Shown here: piece after piece, positions 63,617-64,000 of the stretch
Layout of the letters: every line of letters begins with the position of its first letter
How positions within the stretch are numbered: position 1 is the first letter of the stretch
Position numbers and translations under genes: made by a program
The notes under the pieces: generated by a model
Database searches by the model: none
The model's input: the letters and a program-made list of their open reading frames with translations, nothing else
What the model was told of the DNA's origin: nothing
From: Pelobates cultripes
Lineage: Eukaryota; Chordata; Amphibia; Anura; Pelobatidae
Length of the DNA stretch: 64,000 bases
Assembly: GCA_933207985.1 (NCBI GenBank)
Contig: OW240920.1
Span: forward strand, 127,038,180-127,102,179
Direction of reading: 5' to 3'

Positions 63617-64000
63617 ATATATCTTAAAAGAGCTTGGAATGGGTGCAGTTCTTATGAAGGACAGCCTTGGCAAACCCTCCCCCTTTTCCCCGGAAGAGAC
63701 TTGCAGTCTCTTCACAGGAAAATAACCAAATCGGAGGCTTCTCATTGAAAATCCTCTGAATTGGTGCAAACACACGTCTGATCTGAGGTCTGGAGCTGGT
63801 GAGTGGGGAGGCAGGCACGCTCAAGTGAAGCGTGCCTGCCACTTCTGTTGGCACAGGGGAGCTAACGGAAGGGGTCTGCCAACCTCCCTGGCTGTTTGAC
63901 AGTCAGGGGGCTGCTCCCTAGCAAACTTAAAAAAGAAATCATACTCTTATAAACTGGGGTTAAATTAGGCTACTTCTCACCTTTTATGAGGAAATGAAAG

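Larger units (their letters stand above)
58130..64000 (+). other. HCFC1: HCFC1 intron 1 (5' portion)
   Basis: No further kelch exon (such as one encoding the next FGG motif) was found, so intron 1 exceeds 5.8 kb. It contains the ACTACA inverted pair at 58221-58282, a retroposon-tail motif at about 58957-58998, TTAA-type MITE ends at 60697-60700 and 63465-63468, a GT/G tract at 60428-60469, and repeat-like sequence around 61250-61400 and 62280-62760. Nothing else was recognised. Confidence 0.75.

Overview
The window is vertebrate nuclear DNA: genes split by GT-AG introns, wide AT-rich noncoding tracts, and several generations of DNA transposons with some LINE fragments. The repeat content (TTAA-flanked MITEs of the 'aaagggacactatag' type, piggyBac elements with frog-like transposase, short hAT-type elements, Tc1 elements, L1 pieces) points to an anuran amphibian. 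I infer that from familiarity with frog repeats; species cannot be set from the sequence alone.

Three genes can be supported. (1) IRAK1 on the + strand: six coding exons, 1203-1523, 5900-5968, 14114-14320, 19391-19937, 23033-23158 and 24405-24460. They run from the catalytic loop of the kinase to the natural stop codon and keep two TRAF6-binding motifs; the death domain and N-lobe lie left of the window. (2) TMEM187 on the - strand: one intact coding exon, 41344-42144, encoding a 266-residue multipass membrane protein. (3) HCFC1 on the + strand: first coding exon 57943-58129, the start of the kelch propeller, followed by more than 5.8 kb of intron 1. The order and orientation IRAK1 > / < TMEM187 / HCFC1 > match the human Xq28 block, so the synteny is old.

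Layout: 1-25.4 kb is the 3' half of IRAK1, with introns holding a CA minisatellite, an L1 endonuclease relic, a 3.36-kb piggyBac-type element and many TTAA MITEs. 25.4-41.2 kb is intergenic and repeat-dense: a hAT foldback nested in a MITE, an internally deleted L1 that appears to sit inside the terminal repeat of a broken Tc1 element, a second piggyBac-type copy, a hAT-type element, and a decayed piggyBac transposase gene. 41.2-42.2 kb is TMEM187. 42.2-54 kb is intergenic, with a hAT MITE, a deleted Tc1 element and a 2.2-kb hAT-type element built around a minisatellite. 54-58.1 kb is two GC- and CG-rich promoter-like zones with many YY1-type motifs (AAGATGGCGGC), ending at the HCFC1 start codon. 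58.1-64 kb is HCFC1 intron 1.

The most interesting unexplained structures are the YY1-motif array with short MAAP-starting upstream ORFs before HCFC1, the ACTACA/TCCCA (ZNF143/THAP11-like) motifs near it, a tandem unit of about 370-390 bp shared by coding and noncoding piggyBac elements, and the nested L1-in-Tc1 insertion. No CRISPR, rRNA or tRNA gene was seen.
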